Assembly: GCA_025936015.1 (NCBI GenBank)
Contig: JAICUE010000063.1
Coordinates: forward strand, 1 to 10,051
Length of the DNA stretch: 10,051 nt
Direction: 5' to 3'
From: Gemmatimonadaceae bacterium
Lineage (GTDB): Bacteria > Gemmatimonadota > Gemmatimonadetes > Gemmatimonadales > Gemmatimonadaceae
Shown: one piece after another, positions 1-7,028 of the stretch
Layout: each line of letters opens with the position of its first letter
Position numbering within the stretch: position 1 is the first letter of the stretch
Program-made: the position numbers and the translations under genes
Notes under the pieces: model-generated
The model's database searches: none
Told to the model about the DNA's origin: nothing
Seen by the model: the letters and a program-made list of their open reading frames with translations, nothing else

Positions 1-1
1 C

Positions 2-271
2 GAGGAGCTCACGCGAATCGTCCGCGACACATGCGAGCGATTCGGGACTTCGCACGTCGTCGCCGAACATCGTGTCGGGATGTTGGAGCTCGGCGAGATC
101 AGCATCGCGATCGCCGTTGGACACCCGCACCGCGCGCCAGCATTCGACGCGGCGCGCAACGTGATCGAGGAGGTCAAGCTGCGTCTTCCGATCTGGAAGC
201 AGGAGTTGTTCACCGACGGGACGCGCGAGTGGGTCGACGCGCGCGTCACCGCGCACACTGCGCAGCCGTGA
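2..271 (+). CDS. moaE: Molybdopterin synthase catalytic subunit MoaE (3' part only)
   Basis: The gene enters from the left edge: reading from base 2 gives 89 residues ending at a TGA at 269-271, so roughly the first third of a usual 140-150 residue MoaE is missing. The visible part carries the family pattern: an HRVGxLxxGE segment (visible residues 23-31), then HPHRAPAF, then a lysine about seven residues before PIWKQE. In known MoaE proteins these regions bind the pterin, and the two lysines are catalytic. MoaE transfers sulfur carried on the MoaD C-terminus to cyclic pyranopterin monophosphate, giving molybdopterin in the cytoplasm. The family usually has PxWKKE, so the K-to-Q change is a minor variation. 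moaA starts 2 bp after the stop, so the two are very likely co-transcribed. The upstream partner moaD would be expected left of the window but cannot be seen. Confidence 0.9.
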   Translation, partial: EELTRIVRDTCERFGTSHVVAEHRVGMLELGEISIAIAVGHPHRAPAFDAARNVIEEVKLRLPIWKQELFTDGTREWVDARVTAHTAQP

Positions 272-273
272 CG

Positions 274-1251
274 ATGTCAGCAGAGCGCGATCAATTCGGA
301 CGGTCGATCGAATACCTCCGCATCTCCGTCACCGACCGCTGCAACTTCCGCTGCCTATACTGCATGCCGGCCGACGGACTGCCGTGGCTTCCGCGCGCGG
401 ACATCCTCAGCTACGAAGAAATCGCGGACGTGGTCGGGCAGCTCGCGCCCCTCGGCCTTCGCCGCGTGCGGCTCACCGGCGGCGAACCGACGATCCGTCC
501 GCAACTCGAGAAGCTCATCGCGATGCTGCGCGCGATACCCGTCGTCGAGGACATCGCGCTCTCGACTAACGGCGTCAAGTTCGACGAGTACGCGCCGCGC
601 TTCCGGGAGGCCGGACTCGATCGCGTGAACATTTCCGCGGACAGCCTGCGCCCCGACCGCATCGCAAAGATCTCTCGCCGCAACTTCAGCTTCGATCCGG
701 TGCGCGCGGCGTCTGCAGCAACCGCGGCGGGATTGGCGCCGGTGAAGCTGAACGTCGTCGTCATGCGCGGGATCAACGACGATGAGATCGCCGACTTCGC
801 GCGGCTCACGCTCGATCATCCGTGGCATGTCAGGTTCATCGAGCTGATGCCCGTCGGCGAGATGCGCGATCTCACCTGGGAGCACGTCGTGCCGAGTGAC
901 GAGGTGCTCGCTCGCGCCGCGGAGATCGCGCCGTTGCACGCGAGCAGCGGTCCAGCGGGGAACGGCCCGGCGGCGTATCACGCATTCGCCGGCGCGGCGG
1001 GCACGATCGGCGTGATCACACCGATGTCGCACACGTACTGCGCGAGCTGCAACCGCGTCAGGCTCACCGCGGATGGACGCTTGCGCACCTGCCTGTTCGG
1101 CGACCACGAGGTCGGCCTGCGCGAACCGCTGCGCGCCGGTCAGCCACTCGCTCCGCTCTTCCGCGAAGCGCTCGCCAGCAAGCCGCGCGAGCACGCCTTG
1201 CTGCAGATGCAGGTCGGCGGACTGCGTGCGCTCTCGCAGGTCGGAGGCTGA
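274..1251 (+). CDS. moaA: GTP 3',8-cyclase MoaA (radical SAM)
   Basis: This 325-residue protein has the normal length for MoaA, which converts GTP to 3',8-cyclo-GTP, the first step of molybdenum cofactor synthesis. The N-terminal radical-SAM cluster is CxxxCxxC at C23, C27 and C30, in the context TDRCNFRCLYCMP. The SAM-contact motif GGEP is at 69-72. The second [4Fe-4S] cluster, which binds GTP, is CxxC-x13-C at C256, C259 and C273, with the arginines of CNRVR. The protein ends in Gly-Gly, as the family requires for activity. The ATG at 274 was chosen because the frame upstream overlaps moaE out of frame and shows no MoaA-like sequence. No clear Shine-Dalgarno is visible, and the 2-bp gap from moaE suggests translational coupling. 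Identification is very secure. Confidence 0.97.
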   Translation: MSAERDQFGRSIEYLRISVTDRCNFRCLYCMPADGLPWLPRADILSYEEIADVVGQLAPLGLRRVRLTGGEPTIRPQLEKLIAMLRAIPVVEDIALSTNGVKFDEYAPRFREAGLDRVNISADSLRPDRIAKISRRNFSFDPVRAASAATAAGLAPVKLNVVVMRGINDDEIADFARLTLDHPWHVRFIELMPVGEMRDLTWEHVVPSDEVLARAAEIAPLHASSGPAGNGPAAYHAFAGAAGTIGVITPMSHTYCASCNRVRLTADGRLRTCLFGDHEVGLREPLRAGQPLAPLFREALASKPREHALLQMQVGGLRALSQVGG

Positions 1252-1265
1252 ACGTCGGATGGACT

Positions 1266-1300
1266 GTGCTCGCGGCTGAGCACCGTTTAGCTTTCCTTCG
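1266..1300 (+). terminator. Candidate intrinsic terminator after moaA
   Basis: GTGCTC at 1266-1271 and GAGCAC at 1278-1283 form a perfect 6-bp inverted repeat around a 6-base loop; a G-U pair could add a seventh pair inside. Three short T runs follow (TTT at 1286, TTT at 1292, TT at 1296) instead of one clean run. It starts 15 bp after the moaA stop and precedes an apparently separate transcription unit. The stem is short and the T tail is broken, so the call is moderate. Confidence 0.45.
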
Positions 1301-1374
1301 TTCGACGTCGTCTCGTCATTCGTCTCGCGCAGTGTCGTTCAGCGCTTTCGTACCTCAACAGCCGCTTACCACAC

Positions 1375-2304
1375 ATGCTCAATAAGATCACCGTCGTCGG
1401 AGCCGGCAACGTCGGCGCGACCACGGCTCAGCGTCTCGCCGAAAAGTCCCTCGCGCGCACCGTCGTGATGGTCGACGTCGTGGAGGGCGTGCCGCAGGGG
1501 AAGGGACTGGACCAGTGGGAGTCGGCGCCGGTCGAGGGGTTCGATACCCGCATCGTCGGCACGAACGGTTATGACGAGTCGGCGGACTCTGACATCGTCG
1601 TCATCACCGCCGGGATCGCGCGCAAGCCGGGGATGTCGCGCGACGACCTGCTGAACACCAACGCCGGGATCGTGAAGACGGTGTGCGAGCAGGTGAAGCG
1701 CACGTCGCCGAAGGCGATCATCATCATGGTGTCGAATCCGCTCGACATCATGTGCTACGTCGCGAAGCAGGTCACCGGCTTTCCGCGCGAGCGGATTCTC
1801 GGAATGGCCGGCGTGCTCGACACGGCGCGCTACCGCTCGTTCCTCGCCGAGGCGCTCGACGTCAGCGTCGAGGACATCCAGGCGATGGTGCTTGGCGGTC
1901 ACGGCGACACGATGGTTCCGCTGATCAGCTACACGACGGTGAGCGGCATTCCGGTGTCGCAGCTCCTCGACCGCAAGACCCTCGACGAGATTGTCGTACG
2001 GGCGCGGAACGGCGGCGCCGAGATCGTGAAGTTCCTCAAGACGGGATCGGCGTACTACGCGCCTTCCTCGGCAGCGGTGCAGATGTGCGAGGCGATCGCG
2101 CTCGACAAGAAGCGCGTGCTCCCCTGTGCGGCGTGGCTCGACGGCGAGTACGGAATGAAGGGCCTGTTCCTCGGCGTCCCCTGCAAGCTCGGGCGCAATG
2201 GCCTCGAGAAGATTCTCGAGATCGAGCTCACCAGCGCCGAGCGGGTGGCGTTAGGCAAGAGCGCGGACGCCGTGCGGGAGCCGATGGCGGCAGTCAAGCT
2301 GTAA
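1375..2304 (+). CDS. mdh: Malate dehydrogenase, LDH-like type
   Basis: This 309-residue protein has the usual length of the LDH-like (type 3) malate dehydrogenases. It oxidises malate to oxaloacetate with NAD+ in the citric acid cycle. The Rossmann motif GAGNVGAT is at residues 9-16. D34 ends the second strand, which favours NAD+ over NADP+. R83 in ARKPG sits where lactate dehydrogenases carry the specificity glutamine, so malate/oxaloacetate is the expected substrate. Further active-site residues are R89, D149 and R152 in DTAR, and the catalytic H176 in GGHGDT. NPLD is at 121-124. The ATG at 1375 gives the standard MxNKITVVGAG N-terminus, but the bases before it (GCTTACCACAC) hold no Shine-Dalgarno. 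sdhC starts 7 bp after the stop, so mdh looks like the first gene of an mdh-sdhCAB unit. Confidence 0.96.
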   Translation: MLNKITVVGAGNVGATTAQRLAEKSLARTVVMVDVVEGVPQGKGLDQWESAPVEGFDTRIVGTNGYDESADSDIVVITAGIARKPGMSRDDLLNTNAGIVKTVCEQVKRTSPKAIIIMVSNPLDIMCYVAKQVTGFPRERILGMAGVLDTARYRSFLAEALDVSVEDIQAMVLGGHGDTMVPLISYTTVSGIPVSQLLDRKTLDEIVVRARNGGAEIVKFLKTGSAYYAPSSAAVQMCEAIALDKKRVLPCAAWLDGEYGMKGLFLGVPCKLGRNGLEKILEIELTSAERVALGKSADAVREPMAAVKL

Positions 2305-2311
2305 TCGGACG

Positions 2312-2962
2312 ATGCGCGCCTTCATCCGGTCGAACATCGGTCTCAAGGTGATCATGGCCGTCACCGGCCTGATCATGGTCGGCTACCTGCTCACCCACGT
2401 CGCGGCGAACCTGCTCGTGTTCCGCGGGCCGGAACTGATCAACGGCTACAGCGCGATGCTGCACGGCCAGCCCGCGTTCCTCTGGACCGCGCGGATCGTG
2501 CTGATCGTCTCGCTGATCGCGCATGTCTGGTCGGCAATCGTGCTGACGCGGCGCGAGCGGGCGGCGCGGCCGGTCGCGTACGGGAAGTGGCAGCCGCAGG
2601 TCTCGACGTTCGCGTCGCGGACGATGCGATGGGGCGGGCTGCTCGTCCTGTTTTTCCTGATCTGGCACATCCTCCAGTTCACGACCGGCACCGTCCAGCC
2701 GGCGCCATTCGTCGAAGGCGACCCGCACGGAAACGTGATGCGCGCCTTCCAGATCCCGTGGGTGGTCGCGCTCTATGTCGTCGCGATGGCCGCGGTCGGA
2801 TTGCACCTCTTTCACGGCACGTGGAGCGCCTTCCGTTCGCTCGGGCTGGTGAAGCCGTCCGAGCACGCGCTGCGCCACCGCACTTCGCTGATCTTCGCCG
2901 GCTTCATCTGGCTCGGCTTCACGATCATTCCGCTGGCGATCTTCGCCGGCCTCGGACGTTAG
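2312..2962 (+). CDS. sdhC: Succinate dehydrogenase cytochrome b558 subunit
   Basis: This 216-residue membrane anchor belongs to the b558 family (as in Bacillus subtilis and Bacteroidetes), in which one five-helix subunit replaces the separate SdhC and SdhD. Hydrophobic segments are visible at about 13-36, 57-79, 106-125, 149-168 and 190-213. Histidines H29, H71, H119 and H165 fall in these helices at positions matching the four haem ligands of B. subtilis SdhC, so two b haems are expected. The subunit binds quinone and passes it electrons arriving from SdhB. The ATG is 7 bp after the mdh stop, with only a weak SD-like GGA. The gene ends in CGT-TAG, where the stop overlaps one of the GTTAGGC heptamers. 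No sdhD-like gene is present, as expected for this type. Confidence 0.93.
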   Translation: MRAFIRSNIGLKVIMAVTGLIMVGYLLTHVAANLLVFRGPELINGYSAMLHGQPAFLWTARIVLIVSLIAHVWSAIVLTRRERAARPVAYGKWQPQVSTFASRTMRWGGLLVLFFLIWHILQFTTGTVQPAPFVEGDPHGNVMRAFQIPWVVALYVVAMAAVGLHLFHGTWSAFRSLGLVKPSEHALRHRTSLIFAGFIWLGFTIIPLAIFAGLGR

Positions 2963-2969
2963 GCGGGCC

Positions 2970-4883
2970 ATGGAACTGAACGCACGCATCCCCGCCGGGC
3001 CGATCCAGGAGAAGTGGGACCGGCATCGCTTCGAGATGAAGCTGGTGAACCCGGCCAACCGCCGGCGGCACAAGATCATCATCGTCGGCTCGGGCCTCGC
3101 CGGCGCGTCATCGGCGGCGACGTTAGGCGAGCAGGGCTACGACGTCCACAATTTCTGCTACCACGACTCGCCGCGCCGCGCGCACAGCATCGCGGCGCAG
3201 GGCGGGATCAACGCCGCCAAGAACTACCAGAACGACGGCGACAGCGTTTACCGGCTGTTCTACGATACCGTGAAGGGCGGCGACTACCGGTCGCGCGAGC
3301 CTAACGTTTATCGCCTGGCCGAGTTGAGCGTCAACATCATCGACCAGTGCGTGGCGCAGGGGGTCCCGTTCGCCCGCGAATACGGCGGCCTCCTCGCGAA
3401 CCGGTCGTTCGGCGGCGCGCAGGTGTCGCGCACCTTCTACGCACGGGGCCAGACCGGGCAGCAGCTCCTGCTGGGAGCCTACCAGGCCCTCGAGCGGCAG
3501 ATCGGGCGCGGCCAGGTGAAGATGTACCCGCAGCACGAGATGGTCGACCTCGTCGTGATCGACGGCAATGCGCGGGGGATCATCACGCGCAACCTCGTCA
3601 CCGGCGCGATGGAGGCGCATGCCGCCGATGCCGTGCTGCTCGCGACCGGCGGCTACGGCAACGTGTTCTACCTCTCGACGAACGCGCGGAAGAGCAACGC
3701 GACGGCGATCTGGCGCGCGTACAAGAAGGGCGCGGCGTTCGCGAACCCGTGCTACACGCAGATCCACCCGACCTGCATCCCGCAAAGTGGCGAGCATCAG
3801 TCGAAGCTGACGCTGATGTCGGAGTCGCTCCGCAACGACGGCCGCGTCTGGGTGCCGAAGGCGAAAGGCGACAAGCGGCCGCCGGAGCAGATCCCCGAGG
3901 AAGAGCGCGACTACTATCTCGAACGCCGCTACCCGAGCTTCGGCAATCTCTCGCCGCGCGACGTCGCGTCGCGCGCGGCGAAGATGGTCTGCGACGAGGG
4001 ACGCGGAGTCGGCCCCGGCGGGCTGGGCGTCTACCTCGATTTCCGTGACGCGATCCAGCGCCTTGGCGAGCAGACCATCCGCGAACGGTACGGCAATCTC
4101 TTCGAGATGTACGAGCGCATCACGGACGAAAATCCGTACAAGACGCCGATGCGCATCTACCCCGCCGTCCATTACACAATGGGCGGACTCTGGGTCGACT
4201 ACAACCTGCAGACGACGATCCCCGGCTTGTTCGCTGCCGGCGAGGCGAACTTCTCCGACCACGGCGCCAACCGCCTCGGTGCGAGCGCGCTGATGCAGGG
4301 ATTGGCCGACGGCTACTTCGTCATCCCCAACACGTTAGGCAACTACCTCGGCGCGACGAAGCTGCCCAAGGTCGATGCGACGCACCCGGCGATGACGGAG
4401 GCGTTAGGCGCGGCCAATGCGATGACGAAGAAGCTGTTGGCGGTGAAGGGAAAGCGGACGGTGGATTCCTTCCACCGGGAGTTGGGAAAGATCATGTGGG
4501 AGCTGTGCGGGATGGCCCGCACGGCCGAGGGCCTGACCGAGGCTCTGACCCTGATCCCCAGGCTCCGCGAAGAATTCTGGCGCAACGTCAACGTGCCCGG
4601 TAGCGACGTCGAGCTCAACCAGGCGCTGGAGAAGGCCGGTCGCGTCGCTGATTTCCTCGAGCTGGCCGAGCTGCTCTGCCGCGATGCGCTCCATCGCAAC
4701 GAGAGCTGCGGCGGACACTTCCGTGAGGAATACCAGACGCCGGATGGCGAAGCCCTCCGCGATGACGAGAACTTTGCCTATGTCGCCGCCTGGGAGTACG
4801 CCGGACCAGGAAGGGACCCGATTCTGAACAAGGAGCCGCTGGTGTTCGAGTACGTGCACCTCTCGCAGCGGAGTTACAAGTAA
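2970..4883 (+). CDS. sdhA: Succinate dehydrogenase flavoprotein subunit (non-classical type)
   Basis: This 637-residue subunit oxidises succinate to fumarate on a covalently bound FAD at the inner face of the membrane. The FAD-binding GSGLAG is at 40-45. H72 in the motif AHSIAAQGG is the expected attachment site for FAD. Substrate-site residues visible by family pattern are H266 in HPTCIP, R288 in SESLRNDG (the proton-transfer arginine position), H401 in HYTMGG and R435 in HGANRLGAS. The C-terminal helical domain runs from about 500 to 637. The length and the N-terminal lead before the Rossmann motif fit the B. subtilis/Bacteroidetes-type SdhA rather than the E. coli type, matching the b558 anchor next door. 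The ATG is 7 bp after sdhC, and the stop overlaps the sdhB start in TAATG. Four GTTAGGC heptamers lie inside this gene. Confidence 0.97.
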   Translation: MELNARIPAGPIQEKWDRHRFEMKLVNPANRRRHKIIIVGSGLAGASSAATLGEQGYDVHNFCYHDSPRRAHSIAAQGGINAAKNYQNDGDSVYRLFYDTVKGGDYRSREPNVYRLAELSVNIIDQCVAQGVPFAREYGGLLANRSFGGAQVSRTFYARGQTGQQLLLGAYQALERQIGRGQVKMYPQHEMVDLVVIDGNARGIITRNLVTGAMEAHAADAVLLATGGYGNVFYLSTNARKSNATAIWRAYKKGAAFANPCYTQIHPTCIPQSGEHQSKLTLMSESLRNDGRVWVPKAKGDKRPPEQIPEEERDYYLERRYPSFGNLSPRDVASRAAKMVCDEGRGVGPGGLGVYLDFRDAIQRLGEQTIRERYGNLFEMYERITDENPYKTPMRIYPAVHYTMGGLWVDYNLQTTIPGLFAAGEANFSDHGANRLGASALMQGLADGYFVIPNTLGNYLGATKLPKVDATHPAMTEALGAANAMTKKLLAVKGKRTVDSFHRELGKIMWELCGMARTAEGLTEALTLIPRLREEFWRNVNVPGSDVELNQALEKAGRVADFLELAELLCRDALHRNESCGGHFREEYQTPDGEALRDDENFAYVAAWEYAGPGRDPILNKEPLVFEYVHLSQRSYK

Positions 4884-5656
4884 TGCGCCTGACACTCGTA
4901 GTCTGGCGCCAGCAGGGCCCGACGGCCCCGGGCAAGTTCGTGACGTACCCGGCCAACGACATCACGCCGGAGATGAGCTTTCTCGAGATGCTCGACGTCG
5001 TGAACGAGGAGCTCATCGCGAAGGGCGAGATGCCGATCGCCTTCGATCACGATTGCCGCGAGGGGATCTGCGGTTCGTGCGGCGTGATGATCAACGGGGT
5101 CGCGCACGGGCCGATGAAGGGAACCGCGACCTGCCAGCTGCACATGCGCAGCTTCAAGGACGGCGACACCATCCAGGTCGAGCCGTGGCGCGCCCGTGCG
5201 TTCCCGGTGATCAAGGACCTGGTCGTCGATCGAAGCGCCTTCGACCGGATCATCGCGTCCGGCGGGTTCATCAGCGCCAACACCGGCGGGGCGCAGGACG
5301 CGAACAGCACCCTGATCGCCAAGGACCTGGTCGATCAGTCGATGGATGCAGCGGCGTGCATCGCCTGCGGCGCCTGCGTCGCGGCGTGCCCTAACGCGTC
5401 GGCGTCGCTCTTCACCTCGGCGAAGCTGTCGCATCTGGCACTGTTGCCGCAGGGCCAGCCCGAGCGCTTCCGCCGGACGCTGAGCATGGTCAGCCAGATG
5501 GAAGACGAGGATTTCGGCGGCTGCACCCTGCACGGCGAGTGTCAGGAGGCGTGCCCGAAGGAGATCTCGATCGACAACATCGTCCGGATGAACCGCGACT
5601 ACATCAGGGCGAACATCGCGAAGCGGGAAGAGAAGGCGCTGGCCGGCGACGCCTGA
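4883..5656 (+). CDS. sdhB: Succinate dehydrogenase iron-sulfur subunit
   Basis: This 257-residue subunit carries electrons from SdhA to SdhC through three Fe-S clusters. The [2Fe-2S] ligands are C58, C63, C66 (in CREGICGSC) and C84. The [4Fe-4S] ligands are C159, C162, C165 and C169 in the motif CIACGACVAACP. The [3Fe-4S] ligands are C214, C220 and C224 (in CQEACPK). All expected ligands are present. The ATG shares its A with the sdhA stop (TAATG), and GCGGAG at 4868-4873 lies 9 bases upstream as a possible ribosome site, so translation is probably coupled to sdhA. This is the last gene of the mdh-sdhCAB cluster: the next gene points the other way and its stop lies 2 bp beyond. No clear intrinsic terminator is visible. 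Confidence 0.97.
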   Translation: MRLTLVVWRQQGPTAPGKFVTYPANDITPEMSFLEMLDVVNEELIAKGEMPIAFDHDCREGICGSCGVMINGVAHGPMKGTATCQLHMRSFKDGDTIQVEPWRARAFPVIKDLVVDRSAFDRIIASGGFISANTGGAQDANSTLIAKDLVDQSMDAAACIACGACVAACPNASASLFTSAKLSHLALLPQGQPERFRRTLSMVSQMEDEDFGGCTLHGECQEACPKEISIDNIVRMNRDYIRANIAKREEKALAGDA

Positions 5657-5658
5657 CG

Positions 5659-6198
5659 CTAACTCCCCAGGCACCGGCGGGTGAGGATCGTCGCGACGGC
5701 GGCGCTCACCAGCGGGAGGGCAAAGGGCGCAAAAGACGGCACATCGTGGAGCGGCCGATCGCTCAGCAGTCCTGTCGCGCCCGCGGTGACGAACGACCCG
5801 AGCTCCGCTCCAAGGATAGCGGTGCGGAGCAGCTGCGAACGGTTGCAGCGGGGAGAGGTTCGGGCGATGGCGCCGACGACCAACCCTGTCACGAGTCCGC
5901 CCCCGGCGAGAGCGCCGTACATCGCCGGCCGGGTGGACGACCTGCTGCAATCCTCGCAGTAGAAAGAGCCGGCCGAGCTGACGAGCGCACCGCCGAGCGC
6001 CCCGGGATACCACACCAGCGACCCGATGAAAATCGAGCCTGGGATCGTCGGCCGCGTATCGATCTTCGCGACGGCGGTATCGGCCGGGGGCCTGGTCGTC
6101 GCCGAGTCCACCGCGACCGTGCTGGAATCCTGCGCCGAAACGAGCGCGGGGAGCATCGCAAAAGCAACGAGCGCTGCACCAGCAATGAGCCTCGGCAT
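5659..6198 (-). CDS. Unrecognised exported or membrane protein with four cysteines
   Basis: This 179-residue protein matches no family I can name. Residues 1-22 look like a Sec signal peptide: a hydrophobic core followed by LVSA and then QD. Residues 23-52 form a Thr/Ala/Pro/Asp-rich stretch. About four Gly/Ala-rich hydrophobic segments follow, near 55-77, 92-112, 126-145 and 156-173, some spaced like glycine-zipper helices. Cysteines are at 81 and 84 (CEDC) and at 118 and 176, all in the predicted loops or at the C-terminus. The start is supported by GGGAGA 7 bases upstream on the minus strand. It lies 111 bp downstream of dcd in the same direction and may be read through from it, although no functional link is evident. 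A small inner-membrane or envelope protein is the likeliest role by inference. Confidence 0.7.
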   Translation of the reverse strand: MPRLIAGAALVAFAMLPALVSAQDSSTVAVDSATTRPPADTAVAKIDTRPTIPGSIFIGSLVWYPGALGGALVSSAGSFYCEDCSRSSTRPAMYGALAGGGLVTGLVVGAIARTSPRCNRSQLLRTAILGAELGSFVTAGATGLLSDRPLHDVPSFAPFALPLVSAAVATILTRRCLGS

Positions 6199-6205
6199 GG
6201 TCTGT

Positions 6206-6211
6206 TCTCCC
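6206..6211 (-). promoter_or_regulatory. Ribosome binding site of the unrecognised membrane gene
   Basis: TCTCCC on the + strand reads GGGAGA on the minus strand, 7 bases before the ATG at 6198. It is one of the clearer Shine-Dalgarno sites in the window and supports both the start and the reality of this gene. Confidence 0.6.
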
Positions 6212-6309
6212 GAGTGGGATCCGATTAGTCGTCGATGTAGCTGGCGGTCGTGCCCCCTTCAACCCGCTCCGATTCCCCGCCGTCACCTCGCGACGCCGAC
6301 GCCGCCTCG

Positions 6310-6864
6310 TCAGAGCCGCGGCAGCGTGATCCCCGTCTGCGCCTGGTACTTCCCCTTCTTGTCCTTGTAGCTCACTTCGGGGCCTTCCTCGCCGCGGAAG
6401 AACAGCACCTGCGCGATTCCCTCATTCGCGTAGATCTTCGCCGGCAGCGGCGTGGTGTTCGAGATCTCGAGCGTCACGTGTCCCTCCCACTCGGGCTCGA
6501 AGGGCGTGACGTTGGTGATGATGCCGCAGCGCGCGTAGGTCGACTTGCCGACCGTTATGGTCATGATGTCGCGCGGGATCCGGAAGTACTCGACCGACCG
6601 TGCCAGCGCGAACGAGTTAGGCGGGACGATGCAGACGTCGCCCTCGAACTCGACGAAGGTCTTCGGATCGAAGTGCTTCGGGTCGACGATCGTGCTCATC
6701 ACGTTGGTGAAGATCTTGAACTCGGGCGCGACACGCATGTCGTAGCCGTACGAGCTCACACCGTAGGAGACGACGCCCGATCGGACCTGCCGTCCCTCGA
6801 AAGGCTCGATCATCCCGTGCTCCTTCGCCATCCGGGTGATCCAGCGGTCTGACATGATCGACAT
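6310..6864 (-). CDS. dcd: dCTP deaminase
   Basis: This 184-residue protein closely fits the 184-190 residue Dcd group that begins MSIxSDxWI. Dcd is a homotrimeric enzyme that deaminates dCTP to dUTP, feeding dTTP synthesis. Visible motifs are SSYGYDMR (37-44), the dUTPase-fold core PPNSFALAR (81-89), the nucleotide-site GKSTYAR with S108 and R112, and TLEISN with E133, the expected catalytic glutamate. The C-terminal KGKYQAQTGITLP is the lid segment that closes over the nucleotide. Some relatives also hydrolyse dUTP, and the sequence alone does not settle this. The ATG at 6864 gives the normal N-terminus; a second ATG three codons in is possible. Neither start has a Shine-Dalgarno. The gene diverges from nuoA. 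A GTTAGGC heptamer lies inside it on the opposite strand. Confidence 0.96.
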   Translation of the reverse strand: MSIMSDRWITRMAKEHGMIEPFEGRQVRSGVVSYGVSSYGYDMRVAPEFKIFTNVMSTIVDPKHFDPKTFVEFEGDVCIVPPNSFALARSVEYFRIPRDIMTITVGKSTYARCGIITNVTPFEPEWEGHVTLEISNTTPLPAKIYANEGIAQVLFFRGEEGPEVSYKDKKGKYQAQTGITLPRL

Positions 6865-6925
6865 AGCGGCGGACTGGAGGGAAAGTTCGCGACAACGAGT
6901 GCGCGGAAGCTAAGGGACACAGCGG

Positions 6926-6955
6926 CGATTCACTACACCTTTACTCCCGATTCAC
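6926..6955. repeat. Two direct copies of CGATTCAC
   Basis: CGATTCAC occurs at 6926-6933 and again at 6948-6955, 22 bp start to start, close to two helical turns. Both lie in the divergent dcd-nuoA control region, upstream of the candidate nuoA promoters. They could be paired sites for a regulator, but eight-base pairs also arise by chance. Confidence 0.3.
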
Positions 6956-6966
6956 GCGCGTACAAT
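6940..6966 (+). promoter_or_regulatory. Possible second nuoA promoter (upstream)
   Basis: TACAAT at 6961-6966 matches the -10 consensus at five of six positions. TTTACT at 6940-6945 matches the -35 consensus at four of six, but the 15-bp spacer is short. If used, it would give a leader of about 100 bases ahead of nuoA that contains the palindrome at 7029-7042. It is weaker than the TTGACA promoter just downstream. Confidence 0.3.
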
Positions 6967-6982
6967 CGCACCTTGAATGCGG

Positions 6983-7010
6983 TTGACACTCGATCGGCGC
7001 ACCCGATAGC
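6983..7010 (+). promoter_or_regulatory. Candidate sigma-70-type promoter for the nuo operon
   Basis: A perfect -35 box, TTGACA, lies at 6983-6988. Sixteen bases on, GATAGC at 7005-7010 is a three-of-six -10 box; TAGCTT at 7007-7012 with an 18-bp spacer is an equal alternative. Transcription would start near 7016-7019, leaving a leader of about 55 bases to the nuoA ATG. The 14-bp palindrome at 7029-7042 then lies just past the start site, a usual place for a repressor operator. Confidence 0.5.
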
Positions 7011-7028
7011 TTTCGGGCTGCGCAGCAA

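Larger units (their letters stand above)
2250..6622. repeat. Dispersed heptamer GTTAGGC (7 copies)
   Basis: GTTAGGC is found on the + strand at 2250-2256, 2958-2964, 3122-3128, 4334-4340, 4403-4409 and 6616-6622. Its reverse complement GCCTAAC is at 3299-3305. A one-base variant, CCCTAAC, is at 5389-5395. The copies fall in mdh, at the sdhC stop codon, four times in sdhA, and in dcd. None lies in 1-2249 or after 6622. Assuming roughly 65% GC (estimated by eye), about one copy would be expected by chance on both strands of the window. The function is unknown. Confidence 0.6.

Noticed and set aside
31..273. In-frame upstream extension of moaA from 31
   Set aside because: This region encodes the conserved end of MoaE in another frame, and the extension has no MoaA homology.
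1252..1374. Rex-like or other palindromic operator upstream of mdh
   Set aside because: No GTGAA/TTCAC pair or long palindrome is present; only the terminator-like hairpin near moaA is visible.
6198..6312. Minus-strand frame running past the dcd stop and ending in SYIDD, which looks like a protein C-terminus
   Set aside because: It is the +1 frame of dcd, opens only after a TGA inside dcd and has no start codon. Dcd already ends normally, so a frameshifted tail is not needed.
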